Assembly: GCA_029881255.1 (NCBI GenBank)
Contig: JAOUMY010000003.1
Location: 368,732-432,731, forward strand
Source of the DNA: Gammaproteobacteria bacterium
GTDB lineage: Bacteria; Pseudomonadota; Gammaproteobacteria; S012-40
Length of the DNA: 64,000 nt
Direction: 5' to 3'
The notes beneath the pieces were generated by a model, which made no database searches, was not told where the DNA came from, and saw only the letters and a program-made list of their open reading frames with translations. The stretch's first letter is position 1. Every line of letters begins with the position of its first letter. This document shows, in pieces, positions 10,176-19,561 of this stretch. Both the position numbers and the translations under genes were made by a program.

Positions 10176-10835
10176 ATGTACTCCCCCAGGCAATTGCTGT
10201 TTTTTCTGATTTTACTGGCGATACTCATTGTCGTTATTCAATTCGGCGCGCTATCGCTGGCCTATGACAAACTCGGACTTTCGCCACAGATGGCGCTGTT
10301 GATTATTGGGCTATCGATTTTTGGCAGCCTGGTCAACATCCCGCTGTTCCGTATAAAAGCCAACGAGTCCCAACCCGAGACACTCCCTTTCTATTTTCGC
10401 GGCATACTTCGCCACGCGCCACAACCGTTTCAGGGTTATACTCGCGTATACGCCAATTTCGGCGGTTGCGTCACACCTGTTGCGGTGTCACTGTTTCTAC
10501 TCCAACATCTCCAGCTCGATCTTCGCGCGGTTGCACTGGCCACTATATTAATGACAAGCATTTCATTTTTTTTCAGTCGTCCGATTCATGGGCTAGGCAT
10601 AGGCATGCCGATCTTCATCGCGCCACTTTCCGCAGCCATAATTGCGCTGACACTGACGCCCGAGTATAGTGCGCCGGTCGCGTATATTAGCGGTACTTTT
10701 GGTGTTCTCATTGGCGCCGATCTTTTACGCTTAAAAGACATCCGCCACATGGGTGCGCCCGTTGCCTCTATCGGTGGTGCGGGCACTTTCGACGGCATTT
10801 TTATTACCGGCATTGTTGCCGCCCTACTCAGTTGA
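10176..10835 (+). CDS. DUF1614 family membrane protein
   Basis: 219-residue polytopic inner-membrane protein beginning with a long hydrophobic helix (LLFFLILLAILIVVIQFGAL) and followed by about five more. The pattern, including GLSIFGSLVNIPLF and the glycine-rich C-terminal SIGGAGTFDGIFITGIVAALL, fits the uncharacterised DUF1614 family. It starts 2 nt after the PRPP-synthase-like stop, so it is almost certainly cotranscribed. A transport or sensing role linked to the upstream nucleotide enzymes is conceivable but not shown by sequence. Confidence 0.82.
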   Translation: MYSPRQLLFFLILLAILIVVIQFGALSLAYDKLGLSPQMALLIIGLSIFGSLVNIPLFRIKANESQPETLPFYFRGILRHAPQPFQGYTRVYANFGGCVTPVAVSLFLLQHLQLDLRAVALATILMTSISFFFSRPIHGLGIGMPIFIAPLSAAIIALTLTPEYSAPVAYISGTFGVLIGADLLRLKDIRHMGAPVASIGGAGTFDGIFITGIVAALLS

Positions 10836-10839
10836 TGAC

Positions 10840-11694
10840 ATGGCGAATAAAGAATCTAAAACTATCTTGATTACAGGCTGCTCCAGCGGCATAGGTCTGT
10901 GTTGCGCAAAAGGATTGCAAACACGTGGTTATCGCGTCTTCGCCACGGCGCGCAAGACCGAGGATGTTGCACACTTGCAACAACAAGGGCTTGAGAGTCT
11001 GCAACTTGATCTTGCCAGCAGTGCCTCCATCGAAAACGCGGTGGATGAAGTCCTGAAACGCACTGATGGCACGCTGTTCGCCCTGTTTAACAATGGCGCA
11101 TACGCCATGCCTGGTGCCGTAGAGGACTTAAGCAGGGACATGTTACGCGAGAACTTTGAAACCAATTTCTTCGGCACACATGAACTCACTTGTCGAATTA
11201 TTCCAGTGATGCGCAAACAGGGCTATGGCCGCATCATTCAAAACAGTTCGCTTCTAGGCTATGTATCCTTACCCTATCGAGGTTCCTATAATTCAAGCAA
11301 ATATGCGTTAGAAGGACTCACCGATGCCATGCGTCTCGAATTGAGCGACACCAACATCTTCGTCAGCCTGATTGAGCCAGGCCCAATTTCCAGTCGTTTT
11401 CGTGCCAATGCATTTGCCATGTATCGTAAACATATCGACAAGGAAAAGAGCCCGCATCGAGCGATATATGAAGGAATGGAAAGCCGTTTGACCAAACAGG
11501 GGCCAGCGCAGCCGTTTACGCTGCCACCGGAAGCGGTCTTGAAGAAACTGATACATGCATTGGAAAGTCGCAAACCAAAAATAAGATACCCGGTAACCTT
11601 CCCTGCATATATGTTTGCATTTTTACGCCGTTATACGACGAATCGTTTTCTCGACAATTTTCTGTTATCGCTTTCGCGCAGGGAAAATCGATAG
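10840..11694 (+). CDS. Short-chain dehydrogenase/reductase
   Basis: 284-residue classical SDR. The NAD(P)-binding TGxxxGIG motif is ITGCSSGIG near the N-terminus, NNGAYA replaces NNAG, and the catalytic YxxxK is in YNSSKYALEG with the preceding serines in IIQNSSLLGY. The start ATG at 10840 (MANKESKTILI) lies 4 nt after the DUF1614 stop. The frame is open further upstream, but that extension only overlaps the previous gene. Last gene of the cassette; substrate unknown. A C-terminal hydrophobic stretch (FPAYMFAFLRRY) may help membrane association, as in retinol/steroid-type SDRs. Confidence 0.9.
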   Translation: MANKESKTILITGCSSGIGLCCAKGLQTRGYRVFATARKTEDVAHLQQQGLESLQLDLASSASIENAVDEVLKRTDGTLFALFNNGAYAMPGAVEDLSRDMLRENFETNFFGTHELTCRIIPVMRKQGYGRIIQNSSLLGYVSLPYRGSYNSSKYALEGLTDAMRLELSDTNIFVSLIEPGPISSRFRANAFAMYRKHIDKEKSPHRAIYEGMESRLTKQGPAQPFTLPPEAVLKKLIHALESRKPKIRYPVTFPAYMFAFLRRYTTNRFLDNFLLSLSRRENR

Positions 11695-11857
11695 GTATTA
11701 CTTAAAAAGGAATCCACTGATTATGTTAGCTAGCGAGGGAGAAGAGCAAGGCAAAAACAAATGAGTAAGCACTGTTTACACAGAGTAAATGAGCATTTCG
11801 AAATTGTTTTTAGCGCAGTTATCGCTTGCTAGAAGACTTAAGTAGAGAATTCGATGA

Positions 11858-12691
11858 TTATTTGACGCCGGAGGCGATTAGATATTCGTGCGGCACCACC
11901 AGACCATCTGCAGACATGAATTCTTCCGCCATTTGACGGATTTCATTCTTTATCTGCGCATGCTGGTTTTCCGGCAAGGCATCGAACTGGGCTTTTAATA
12001 TGCCGGTTGCATCCACCAACTCCCAATAACTTTCGAAAGAATCAAATGAGTAGTTAAATTGTTTGGTCATTACGCGAACGCTGTGCAGGCCGCTATCTTG
12101 TAGCAGTTTTTCCAATACATCTGGGTCGCCTAATGATGTGCCGCGCACTAATGGCGGGTGTTTTTCTTCTGGCAAACGATCTTTGAATGCCTCGTACGAC
12201 CATCGCATACTCGGCATACGGTCTGCCTGACTCCACACTACGACAACCAGACGCCCGCCTACCTTGAGTACGCGAGACATTTCACTTAGACCACGTGCGG
12301 GGTTGTCAAATAGCATGACGCCAAATCGACACATGATGCGATGAAAACTGTGATTATCGAAACTCAGCTTTTCCGCTGGCATGACGTCGAATTGCACATT
12401 GCTCAGGTTTTCTTTTTCGACCTTGGCTCTCGCGGCAGCGATCATGCCCTCGGACGCATCTACCCCTACAATGTCAGCGTTGCCCCGTGTGCGACGTGCG
12501 AGCATCAGGGCGGGCTCTCCTGTTCCGGTTGCCACATCCAGTACCTTATTGCCTGCGCCCACGGCCAGCGCATTGAGCATGGTATGACCCACAGGTTCCA
12601 GGTGGGGTAACCACAGATCAAACTTTTCTGCAATTTGTCCCCAATCCGGCAAATTACCGCCTGCTGTCATTGCGATGCTCCCTGTATCCAA
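11858..12691 (-). CDS. Class I SAM-dependent methyltransferase
   Basis: 277-residue UbiE/Coq5-like methyltransferase. SAM-binding motif I is VLDVATGTGEPALMLA; the acidic end of strand 2 is ADIVGVDASEGMI, and NVQFDVMPAEKLSFDNHSF follows. Substrate cannot be named; the true ubiE normally has a different C-terminal part and sits with ubiB/ubiJ, which are absent here. Divergent from the DUF481 gene. Confidence 0.85.
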   Translation of the reverse strand: MDTGSIAMTAGGNLPDWGQIAEKFDLWLPHLEPVGHTMLNALAVGAGNKVLDVATGTGEPALMLARRTRGNADIVGVDASEGMIAAARAKVEKENLSNVQFDVMPAEKLSFDNHSFHRIMCRFGVMLFDNPARGLSEMSRVLKVGGRLVVVVWSQADRMPSMRWSYEAFKDRLPEEKHPPLVRGTSLGDPDVLEKLLQDSGLHSVRVMTKQFNYSFDSFESYWELVDATGILKAQFDALPENQHAQIKNEIRQMAEEFMSADGLVVPHEYLIASGVK

Positions 12692-12831
12692 TGTGGTTGT
12701 AAGTGTACGTCAGAACTTAGAAGTCTTCCACAAACGTTGCTAAACTAGGCAATTCCGCTGTTCGTCAGTTCGTATCAGATAGATGTAACGAACGAAGACA
12801 GTGAAACTTGATAATGACAGGGAGTTGGGAA

Positions 12832-13587
12832 ATGAAAAAACGTGTGCTGGGTCCGATTTTTTTCATGCTGCTAAGCGCCAATGCGCAAGCTATTGTAAGC
12901 ATGGAAAGCCTTCACTTTGGTGATGAAAATCCGGGCTTTCTTGGCAGTAGCAGCCTGTCAATAGATGTCGCCAGGGGCAATGCCGAGCGCATGCGCGCCA
13001 AAGGAGGTCTAACCCTGCAGTGGAATCGTTCTCGTTCGATCTATTATTCGTCTATCTCGGCGGCCTACGGGGAAAGTAAAAACGTTCGTGATCAAAATGA
13101 GTGGTTTATGCACGGCCGTCGCATTGGGAACATCTCGGACATGCTTGCCTGGGAGGTGTTTGCGCAGTTAGAGAGAGAAGAGTTTGCACGATTAAACCTT
13201 CGCACTCTGGGTGGCAGTGGTGTACGCATACAACTGGGACAAAAGCGTCCGCAACAGGCTTTCTTCCTTGGCGTGGGGGCCTTCTATAGCCATGAACTCA
13301 TAAACGATACGACGAAAACAGTGGCGCAAGAAGTCAAAGGAAACATCTATCTTTTATTCAAACGCTCGCTGTCGAATCATGCATCTTTCGTTAACACACT
13401 TTATTGGCAACCCAATGCCACCAGTTTATCGGACTATCGCCTACTCGAAACCGCGACACTGAGCGCAAAGATACTGGAACGCCTGGCGTTAAAAATCAGC
13501 CTTGAATTGCGTCAAGATAGTCGGCCACCGGCGACAGTAAAGCAAACTGATATGAAATTGTTAACGGGAATTGAATTTAATTTCTGA
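12832..13587 (+). CDS. DUF481-like outer-membrane protein
   Basis: Start chosen at MKKRVLG (ATG 12832), preceded by GGAG at a suitable distance; the open frame begins 8 codons earlier with a TTG. The 251-residue product has a signal peptide (about 1-20, cleavage after NAQA) followed by alternating-residue strands rich in Tyr, Trp and Arg. These include LTLQWNRSRSIYYSS and a final strand ending LLTGIEFNF with a C-terminal Phe, typical of outer-membrane barrels. The overall pattern resembles DUF481 (salt-induced outer-membrane protein) members. Followed by a strong terminator. Confidence 0.72.
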   Translation: MKKRVLGPIFFMLLSANAQAIVSMESLHFGDENPGFLGSSSLSIDVARGNAERMRAKGGLTLQWNRSRSIYYSSISAAYGESKNVRDQNEWFMHGRRIGNISDMLAWEVFAQLEREEFARLNLRTLGGSGVRIQLGQKRPQQAFFLGVGAFYSHELINDTTKTVAQEVKGNIYLLFKRSLSNHASFVNTLYWQPNATSLSDYRLLETATLSAKILERLALKISLELRQDSRPPATVKQTDMKLLTGIEFNF

Positions 13588-13707
13588 GAACTCAGAGCCT
13601 GGTTTTAACGCCACATTCGTTTTCTCGACAATGTTCTGTGTCGATGCAAACTAGCATTAACCCGTAGTGGGCGCCATTATCGCGCGATAGACTACAGCAG
13701 ATAGACA

Positions 13708-13741
13708 AGAGGGTGTCTTATGAGAGACACCCTCTTTTTTT
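13708..13741 (+). terminator. Rho-independent terminator between DUF481 gene and clpB
   Basis: Perfect 11-bp stem (13708-13718 with 13725-13735), 6-nt loop, followed by seven T residues. It ends plus-strand transcription from the DUF481 gene. Read on the minus strand the same hairpin follows the clpB stop immediately and may also serve clpB, though the U-tract there is weak. Confidence 0.9.
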
Positions 13742-13743
13742 AT

Positions 13744-16350
13744 TCAGGCCACGGCGGCCTGCTGTTCAAGCTTTTTTACAAAGGACAGATCCTCCCCGGA
13801 CCTGTCGACTACAATTACATCACCAGGTCCGAAGGCACCCGACAAAATTTTCTGCGCCAGCGGATTTTCGATACGTGTTTGTATCGCGCGTTTTAACGGT
13901 CTCGCCCCGTAAACAGGGTCGTAGCCCGCTTCCGCAAGAAAATCCAGCGAGGCCTTACTCAATTCCAGCGCCATATCTCTATCAGCCAGACGCTTACGCA
14001 GATAATCGATTTGGATACTGGTAATTGAACGCAACTGTTCTCGTCCCAGCGGGTGGAACACCACGACATCGTCGACACGGTTGATGAACTCAGGTCGGAA
14101 ATGTTGACCAACCACTTCCATCACCGAGGATTTCATTTCCTCATACTTTTCTTCACCCGCCATTTCCTGTATCAGCTGAGACCCAAGATTTGACGTCATC
14201 ACAATCACAGTGTTGCGGAAATCAACGGTACGCCCCTGACCATCAGTCAGACGACCATCATCGAGCACTTGTAGCAAGATATTGAAAACATCGGGATGCG
14301 CCTTTTCCACCTCATCGAGCAATATTACCGAATACGGTTTGCGACGCACGGCCTCAGTCAAATATCCGCCTTCTTCGTAGCCAACATATCCCGGAGGTGC
14401 GCCTATCAAACGCGCCACGGAATGTTTTTCCATGAACTCAGACATATCGATTCTGACCATGGCCTCTTCGGTATCAAAGAGAAACTGCGCCAGCGCTTTC
14501 GTCAGTTCAGTTTTACCGACACCTGTTGGGCCAAGAAATAGAAACGAACCATTAGGACGATTAGGATCAGAAAGTCCGGCGCGTGAACGGCGTATGGCAT
14601 TGGACACAGCGACCACCGCTTCCTGTTGCCCAACTACGCGAGTCGCAAGCTCCTCTTCCATGCGCAACAGTTTTTCGCGCTCGCCTTCGAGCATTTTGCT
14701 AACGGGAATACCTGTCCACTTGGAAACAACTTCGGCGATCTCTTCATCTGTGACCTTATTGCGCAACAAGGTCATTTCCTTACCCTCTTCTGCATTGGCA
14801 TCTGCTGCTCTGAGTTGCTTTTCCAGCTCCGGTAATTTGCCATATTGCAGTTCAGACATGCGGCCAAGATCACCCGCGCGGCGAGCCGCTTCTAATTCCT
14901 GGCGTACACGATCAATCTCTTCCTTGATGTGTTGGCTACCCTGCACCGAAGCCTTTTCTGATTTCCACACTTCATCGAGATCGGCATATTCTTTCTCAAG
15001 GCGAGAAATTTCGTCTTCGAGATTCTTGAGGCGTTTGCTTGATGCCTCGTCTTTTTCCTTCTTGAGCGCCTCGCGTTCAATTTTCAATTGCACCAGTCGG
15101 CGATCCAACTTGTCCATTTGCTCTGGCTTGGAATCAATTTCCATGCGTATGCGACTTGCCGCTTCGTCGACTAAATCGATAGCTTTGTCTGGCAATTGAC
15201 GATCGGTGATATAGCGGTGAGACAAGGTCGCAGCGGCAACAATCGCAGGATCGGTAATATCCACACCGTGATGCACTTCGTACTTTTCTTTCAGCCCGCG
15301 CAAAATAGCAATGGTGTCTTCCACACTCGGTTCATCGACCAACACTTTTTGGAAACGTCTTTCAAGCGCGGCATCTTTTTCGATGTATTGTCGATATTCG
15401 TCTAAGGTTGTCGCCCCGACGCAATGCAACTCGCCGCGCGCCAAAGCCGGTTTGAGCATATTGCCCGCATCCATAGCCCCTTCCGCTTTACCCGCGCCAA
15501 CCATGGTATGTAGTTCGTCGATGAATAAAATTACCTGACCTTCCTGCTTGGAGAGATCATTCAATACGGACTTCAAACGTTCTTCGAATTCGCCACGAAA
15601 TTTTGCACCGGCAATCAAAGCGCCCATATCCAACGACAGCAATCGTTTGTTTTTCAGGCCCTCGGGCACTTCGCCATTAATGATGCGCTGCGCCAGTCCT
15701 TCTACGATTGCCGTTTTACCCACGCCTGGCTCACCAATGAGCACCGGATTGTTTTTGGTGCGACGTTGCAAAACCTGTACAGTACGACGAATTTCATCGT
15801 CACGTCCGATGACAGGATCGAGCTTGCCCTGTTCGGCACGCTCGGTAAGATCTATGGTGTATTTTTCCAAAGCACGTCGGTGTTCTTCCGCGTCCGGATT
15901 CTCAACTTTTTGCCCTCCGCGCAGTGCATCGATAGCCTCACTCAAACCACCTTTGGTGGCACCCGCTTTACGCAGCAAATCGCCTAATGGGCCTTTGTCT
16001 TCCACTGCTGCCAATACAAACAATTCGCTGGAGATATAGGCATCTTTTCGTTGCTGCGCCAGTTTGTCCGTGAGGTTTAACAGTCGTCCCATGTCGTTGG
16101 AGATGTGCACATCACCTCCTGCCCCCTGTACCGAAGGCAGACGGTCAAGCGCTTCGCCAAGCTTTGAGCGTAATGACTTAACGTCGACACTGGATTGCGT
16201 CAAAAGATAAGGAACAGTGCCACCATCTTGATCCAACAGCGCGCTCATCACGTGTACAGGTTCGATAAATTGGTGATCTCGTCCAACGGCAAGACTCTGC
16301 GCGTCACCGAGTGCCATCTGAAATTTGCTGGTCAGTTTGTCCATTCTCAT
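13744..16350 (-). CDS. clpB: ATP-dependent disaggregase ClpB
   Basis: Hsp100 chaperone of 868 residues (E. coli 857) that threads aggregated proteins through a hexameric pore with DnaK. Domains in order: N-terminal double Clp-N domain, NBD1 with Walker [10 protein letters not shown] and Walker [16 protein letters not shown], the long middle coiled coil (about 405-525, rich in Glu/Lys/Leu), then NBD2 with [10 protein letters not shown] and the C-terminal D2-small domain. The start is set at [11 protein letters not shown] (16350), which aligns with the E. coli N-terminus. The longer open frame to 16416 runs into the heat-shock promoter and is rejected. Confidence 0.98.
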   Translation of the reverse strand: MRMDKLTSKFQMALGDAQSLAVGRDHQFIEPVHVMSALLDQDGGTVPYLLTQSSVDVKSLRSKLGEALDRLPSVQGAGGDVHISNDMGRLLNLTDKLAQQRKDAYISSELFVLAAVEDKGPLGDLLRKAGATKGGLSEAIDALRGGQKVENPDAEEHRRALEKYTIDLTERAEQGKLDPVIGRDDEIRRTVQVLQRRTKNNPVLIGEPGVGKTAIVEGLAQRIINGEVPEGLKNKRLLSLDMGALIAGAKFRGEFEERLKSVLNDLSKQEGQVILFIDELHTMVGAGKAEGAMDAGNMLKPALARGELHCVGATTLDEYRQYIEKDAALERRFQKVLVDEPSVEDTIAILRGLKEKYEVHHGVDITDPAIVAAATLSHRYITDRQLPDKAIDLVDEAASRIRMEIDSKPEQMDKLDRRLVQLKIEREALKKEKDEASSKRLKNLEDEISRLEKEYADLDEVWKSEKASVQGSQHIKEEIDRVRQELEAARRAGDLGRMSELQYGKLPELEKQLRAADANAEEGKEMTLLRNKVTDEEIAEVVSKWTGIPVSKMLEGEREKLLRMEEELATRVVGQQEAVVAVSNAIRRSRAGLSDPNRPNGSFLFLGPTGVGKTELTKALAQFLFDTEEAMVRIDMSEFMEKHSVARLIGAPPGYVGYEEGGYLTEAVRRKPYSVILLDEVEKAHPDVFNILLQVLDDGRLTDGQGRTVDFRNTVIVMTSNLGSQLIQEMAGEEKYEEMKSSVMEVVGQHFRPEFINRVDDVVVFHPLGREQLRSITSIQIDYLRKRLADRDMALELSKASLDFLAEAGYDPVYGARPLKRAIQTRIENPLAQKILSGAFGPGDVIVVDRSGEDLSFVKKLEQQAAVA

Positions 16351-16389
16351 GGGATCAATACCTTGCTGGCTGAATTTGAATTGTTTCCT

Positions 16390-16417
16390 ATATGGGGCCA
16401 CTCTCTTTGAGTTCAAG
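16390..16417 (-). promoter_or_regulatory. Sigma-32 heat-shock promoter of clpB
   Basis: On the minus strand CTTGAAC (16417-16411), a 14-nt spacer and CCCATAT (16396-16390) match the RpoH consensus CTTGAAA-N(11-16)-CCCATnT almost exactly. Transcription would start about 33 nt before the clpB ATG. This agrees with heat-shock control of clpB in other gammaproteobacteria. Confidence 0.88.
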
Positions 16418-16522
16418 TCATGTCGCTACTGCACTAAATCCGCAGAGTTTCAATCAGGTTTATCATTCCGGCACCATGTTTGATACTATGATGCCTCATC
16501 CACCCAAACCCGAAAACATCAT

Positions 16523-17302
16523 ATGACTGACTATTTTGTTTGGAGCATCGACCCCATCATTTTTTCCATCGGTTCATTTGGAATACGTTGGTATAGCCTG
16601 ATGTTTGCTACCGGCTTTATCGCCGGTTTTTACATCATGCGCGATGTATTCAAACATGAAAACAAGCCTGAGGAAAAACTTGATAGCTTGTTAATACATC
16701 TGGTTTTAGGCACGGTTATTGGTGCCCGCCTGGGCCATGTGCTCTTTTACGAACCTGGATACTATCTTTCCAATCCTCTGGAAATCATCAAAATCTGGGA
16801 AGGTGGTCTTGCCAGTCACGGCGGTGCCATGGGCGTACTGATTTCACTGTTTCTATTCGTACGCAAACATCAGTTTTCCTATTTATGGCTGCTGGATCGA
16901 CTGGTGATTCCTATCGCCTTAACCACTAGCCTGATCCGTTTAGGTAATTTTTTCAACTCGGAAATTCTGGGCAATAAATCCGATTTGCCCTGGGCAATTA
17001 TTTTTTCCCGCATCGATCAGATTCCGCGCCACCCGGTACAGTTGTATGAGTCTATGGCCTATCTCGCCATTTTTGCCTTGTTGTTTTTTGTGTATCGTAA
17101 ACAACAGCGCAAACCGGCCGCCGGTTTGCTGTTTGGCAGTTATCTCATTATCGCGTTTAGTGCGCGTATTTTCCTCGAAAGCTTTAAAACCAAACAGGCC
17201 TCGTTCGATGCCCCGCTAGCCATGAGCATGGGGCAATGGCTAAGCGTACCCTTCATCCTCGCGGGCATATTTCTCCTGGTTAAAGCATTGAAAAAAACCT
17301 GA
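16523..17302 (+). CDS. lgt: Prolipoprotein diacylglyceryl transferase
   Basis: Inner-membrane enzyme that transfers diacylglyceryl from phosphatidylglycerol to the lipobox cysteine of prolipoproteins. The 259-residue protein has about seven membrane helices. Conserved family segments are visible: IRWYSLMFATGF, GARLGHVLFYEP, HGGAMGVL, IRLGNFFNSEILG and the RHPVQLYES signature. It is at the short end of the family (E. coli 291). Divergent from clpB; followed after 120 nt by the two-component genes. Several lipobox proteins in this window are potential substrates. Confidence 0.95.
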   Translation: MTDYFVWSIDPIIFSIGSFGIRWYSLMFATGFIAGFYIMRDVFKHENKPEEKLDSLLIHLVLGTVIGARLGHVLFYEPGYYLSNPLEIIKIWEGGLASHGGAMGVLISLFLFVRKHQFSYLWLLDRLVIPIALTTSLIRLGNFFNSEILGNKSDLPWAIIFSRIDQIPRHPVQLYESMAYLAIFALLFFVYRKQQRKPAAGLLFGSYLIIAFSARIFLESFKTKQASFDAPLAMSMGQWLSVPFILAGIFLLVKALKKT

Positions 17303-17318
17303 AAAAATTCGCCTGATA

Positions 17319-17347
17319 GCTTAAGACCCCCGTTCTTAAGCCGATAA
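17319..17347 (+). promoter_or_regulatory. CTTAAG inverted repeat overlapping a GCCGATAA element
   Basis: GCTTAAGA (17319-17326) and TCTTAAGC (17334-17341) form a perfect 8-bp inverted repeat with a 7-nt spacer, containing two CTTAAG half-sites. It is immediately followed by and overlaps GCCGATAA (17340-17347), an exact sigma-28 -10 element; 11 nt upstream of that is TTAAGACC, a partial match to the -35 TAAAGTTT. PmrA/QseB-type regulators bind TTAAG-like half-sites in other species, so autoregulation by the adjacent response regulator is plausible but inferred. Confidence 0.5.
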
Positions 17348-17406
17348 GTAACTTAGCCTCTTCACGGCCAGACGACGGCCAAAAAGGAGAAGAGGCATAG
17401 TTACTT
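17346..17406 (+). promoter_or_regulatory. Leader hairpin before the response-regulator gene
   Basis: An 18-nt arm (17346-17363) pairs with 17389-17406 at 16 of 18 positions. The 25-nt interior contains two GGCC blocks (17366-17369, 17377-17380) able to form an inner stem. The structure ends 3 nt before a perfect AGGAGG at 17410-17415, which sits 7 nt from the ATG at 17423. It could influence translation, or act as a DNA operator. Confidence 0.55.
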
Positions 17407-17422
17407 TTCAGGAGGAACAGGC

Positions 17423-18091
17423 ATGCGCATTTTAATCGTTGAAGACGACACGCTACTGGGCGACGGTATCCGCACCGGATTGGCACAACACGGCTACGCC
17501 GTAGACTGGGTGGAAGACGGCCAGGCAGCGGAAACCGCGCTGATGACGAATGAATACGAACTCATGGTACTTGACCTGGGTTTACCCAAAAAATCCGGGC
17601 TTGAAGTCCTGAAGCATGTACGCGGCGGGGGCAACGATCTGCCTGTCATTATCCTGACTGCCCAGGACACTATCGATGACCGCATCAAAGGACTCGACAC
17701 CGGTGCGGATGACTACCTGACCAAACCTTTCGATCTGGATGAACTATCCGCGCGTATCCGTGCTTTGCTGCGTCGCCGTGGTGGTCGCACATCGCCAGTT
17801 ATCGAACACTATGATCTGATCGTCGATCCTGCGTCACATACCGTGACCAAGGATGACAGAGGTGTGGATATTTCCCCTCGCGAATTCACCATCCTGACCT
17901 TACTCCTGGACAATCGCGGCAAAGTCATGTCGCGCAGCCGTTTGGAAGAAGGTTTGTACGCGTGGAATGACGAGGTCGAAAGTAACACCGTCGAGGTACA
18001 CATTCATCACCTGCGTAAAAAGCTAGGCGCTGAACTGATACGCACTATACGTGGCGTAGGTTATATCATCGACAAACCCACTTCGAAATAA
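17423..18091 (+). CDS. OmpR/PhoB-family response regulator (QseB/PmrA-like)
   Basis: 222-residue DNA-binding response regulator. Receiver domain 1-115 has acidic pocket D8/D9, phospho-acceptor D51 in LMVLDLGLP, switch Thr in ILTA and K101 in KPFDLDEL. The C-terminal winged helix contains ISPREFTILTLLL and the recognition segment ESNTVEVHIHHLRKKL, ending in the typical IRTIRGVGYII. The gene is 14 nt upstream of its partner kinase and resembles the QseB/PmrA/TctD group. Signal and regulon unknown. Confidence 0.93.
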   Translation: MRILIVEDDTLLGDGIRTGLAQHGYAVDWVEDGQAAETALMTNEYELMVLDLGLPKKSGLEVLKHVRGGGNDLPVIILTAQDTIDDRIKGLDTGADDYLTKPFDLDELSARIRALLRRRGGRTSPVIEHYDLIVDPASHTVTKDDRGVDISPREFTILTLLLDNRGKVMSRSRLEEGLYAWNDEVESNTVEVHIHHLRKKLGAELIRTIRGVGYIIDKPTSK

Positions 18092-18105
18092 AATACCCGC
18101 GGCCT

Positions 18106-19494
18106 ATGTTCCACTCGATACGCCGCCGCTTGCTGCTGATACTGCTTTCCGCGTCTATCGGATTGTGGTTGCTTGCGGCTGTGTTCAGTTACCTCGATAC
18201 CCGTATAGAAGTCGAAAAACTCTTTGACGCCCAGCTGGCCCAATCCGGACGCGTCATGCTCGCCCTGAGTATGCATGAAGTCATGGAACAACGCCTGCTC
18301 GGCAAATTGTCCGGCACGGTGACAGAAACCATACGCGAAGGTATCTGGCAACTCGGGCACAACTACGAAAAGAAGCTCGCCTTTCAGATCTGGATTAATG
18401 ACGACATTCTCGCCATGCGTTCAGATAACGCCCCCGATGTTCACATGACACGCAGTGTTGAGGGTTTTTCTGAAGAGCTGGTTGGCGGCAATACCTGGCG
18501 TATGTTCACGCTTCAGAGCGAAGACGGCGATATCACCATACACATTGGCGAGATGAATGATATACGCCACAAACTGGCTAACGGCGTTGTGATGCGCACG
18601 CTTGCACCGATGATTATGATTTTGCCGCTAACCGGCTTTGTGCTTTGGTACGGCGTTGGTCAGGCCATAAGTCCCTTGCGACGTATCGCAGAAGAAATGC
18701 GAAATCGCCGCGCCAACGACTTGCGTCATATCGACGCAGACTACCTGCCCGACGAGGCCAAGACGCTGGCGGCTTCGCTCAACAATGTCTTCGACCAGTT
18801 GCAAAGCGCCGTGGAAACGGAGCGACGATTTACTGCCGACGCCGCGCACGAATTACGCACCCCATTAGCCGCCCTGAAAACTCATGCGGAAGTGGCCTTG
18901 CAAGCCGCAACCGAGGAAGAGAAAAAACAGGCCTTGCGCCAGGTCGTGCGTGGCGTTGATCGCGCTACACGACTGGTGGAGCAATTACTTACTCTCGCCA
19001 GACTCGATCCGGATACGGGGAAGGCCAATGTAAAACGTTTTGACTTGTTCATAGTCGCCGAACAGGTCATCAGCGATGAAGCGGCGATTGCCATCGAAAA
19101 AGACATTGAGATCAGCCTGAATGGAACACGCGGCAAATTCGTACATTGTAATGGCGACGCCGTCGCCGTGATGATGCGCAACCTCATCGATAACGCCATA
19201 CGTTATACGCCTGAAGGCGGCGTGGTCGAAGTTTCCATCATACGCTTCGACGACAAAATCACGTTCCGCGTATCCGATAGCGGACCAGGAATTCCTGCAG
19301 AAGACAGAGAGCGTATTTTCCAACGCTTCTACAGACGCCTCGGCACCAAGTCACCAGGCAGTGGTCTGGGTCTGTCTATCGTCTCCCGCATCATAGATCT
19401 CTACGGTCTGAATATCACCCTCGACGAAGCCGTACTCGGCGGCCTGCAAATCGACGTTCAGTTCAAGGCCATGGATTTGGAACCACGCACTTAA
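18106..19494 (+). CDS. Sensor histidine kinase (QseC/TctE-like)
   Basis: 462-residue inner-membrane kinase. TM1 is about 9-30, the periplasmic sensor about 31-161 is of the 2CSK-N type found in QseC/TctE, TM2 is about 162-184, and a HAMP segment runs to about 236. H248 in FTADAAHELRTPLAALK is the phosphorylated histidine. The ATPase has the N-box MRNLIDNAIRYTP, G1 VSDSGPGIP and G2 GSGLGLSIV. It is expected to phosphorylate the regulator encoded just upstream. Its stop lies 67 nt from the convergent FMN glutamate-synthase-like gene. Confidence 0.93.
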   Translation: MFHSIRRRLLLILLSASIGLWLLAAVFSYLDTRIEVEKLFDAQLAQSGRVMLALSMHEVMEQRLLGKLSGTVTETIREGIWQLGHNYEKKLAFQIWINDDILAMRSDNAPDVHMTRSVEGFSEELVGGNTWRMFTLQSEDGDITIHIGEMNDIRHKLANGVVMRTLAPMIMILPLTGFVLWYGVGQAISPLRRIAEEMRNRRANDLRHIDADYLPDEAKTLAASLNNVFDQLQSAVETERRFTADAAHELRTPLAALKTHAEVALQAATEEEKKQALRQVVRGVDRATRLVEQLLTLARLDPDTGKANVKRFDLFIVAEQVISDEAAIAIEKDIEISLNGTRGKFVHCNGDAVAVMMRNLIDNAIRYTPEGGVVEVSIIRFDDKITFRVSDSGPGIPAEDRERIFQRFYRRLGTKSPGSGLGLSIVSRIIDLYGLNITLDEAVLGGLQIDVQFKAMDLEPRT

Positions 19495-19561
19495 TCCTAT
19501 CGTCCGAATGCTTTGAATTAAATTTCAGGAATTGTAATTACGATAAGTGAGCGATTACCCA

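Noticed and set aside
14432-15199. Plus-strand 255-codon Ser-rich frame
   Set aside because: Antisense shadow of clpB.
16351-16416. 22-residue N-terminal extension of ClpB
   Set aside because: It overlaps the sigma-32 promoter and its expected transcription start, and ClpB proteins begin at the [11 protein letters not shown] equivalent.
17319-17341. CTTAAG inverted repeat as terminator of lgt
   Set aside because: AT-rich 8-bp stem without a U-tract; more likely a protein-binding dyad.
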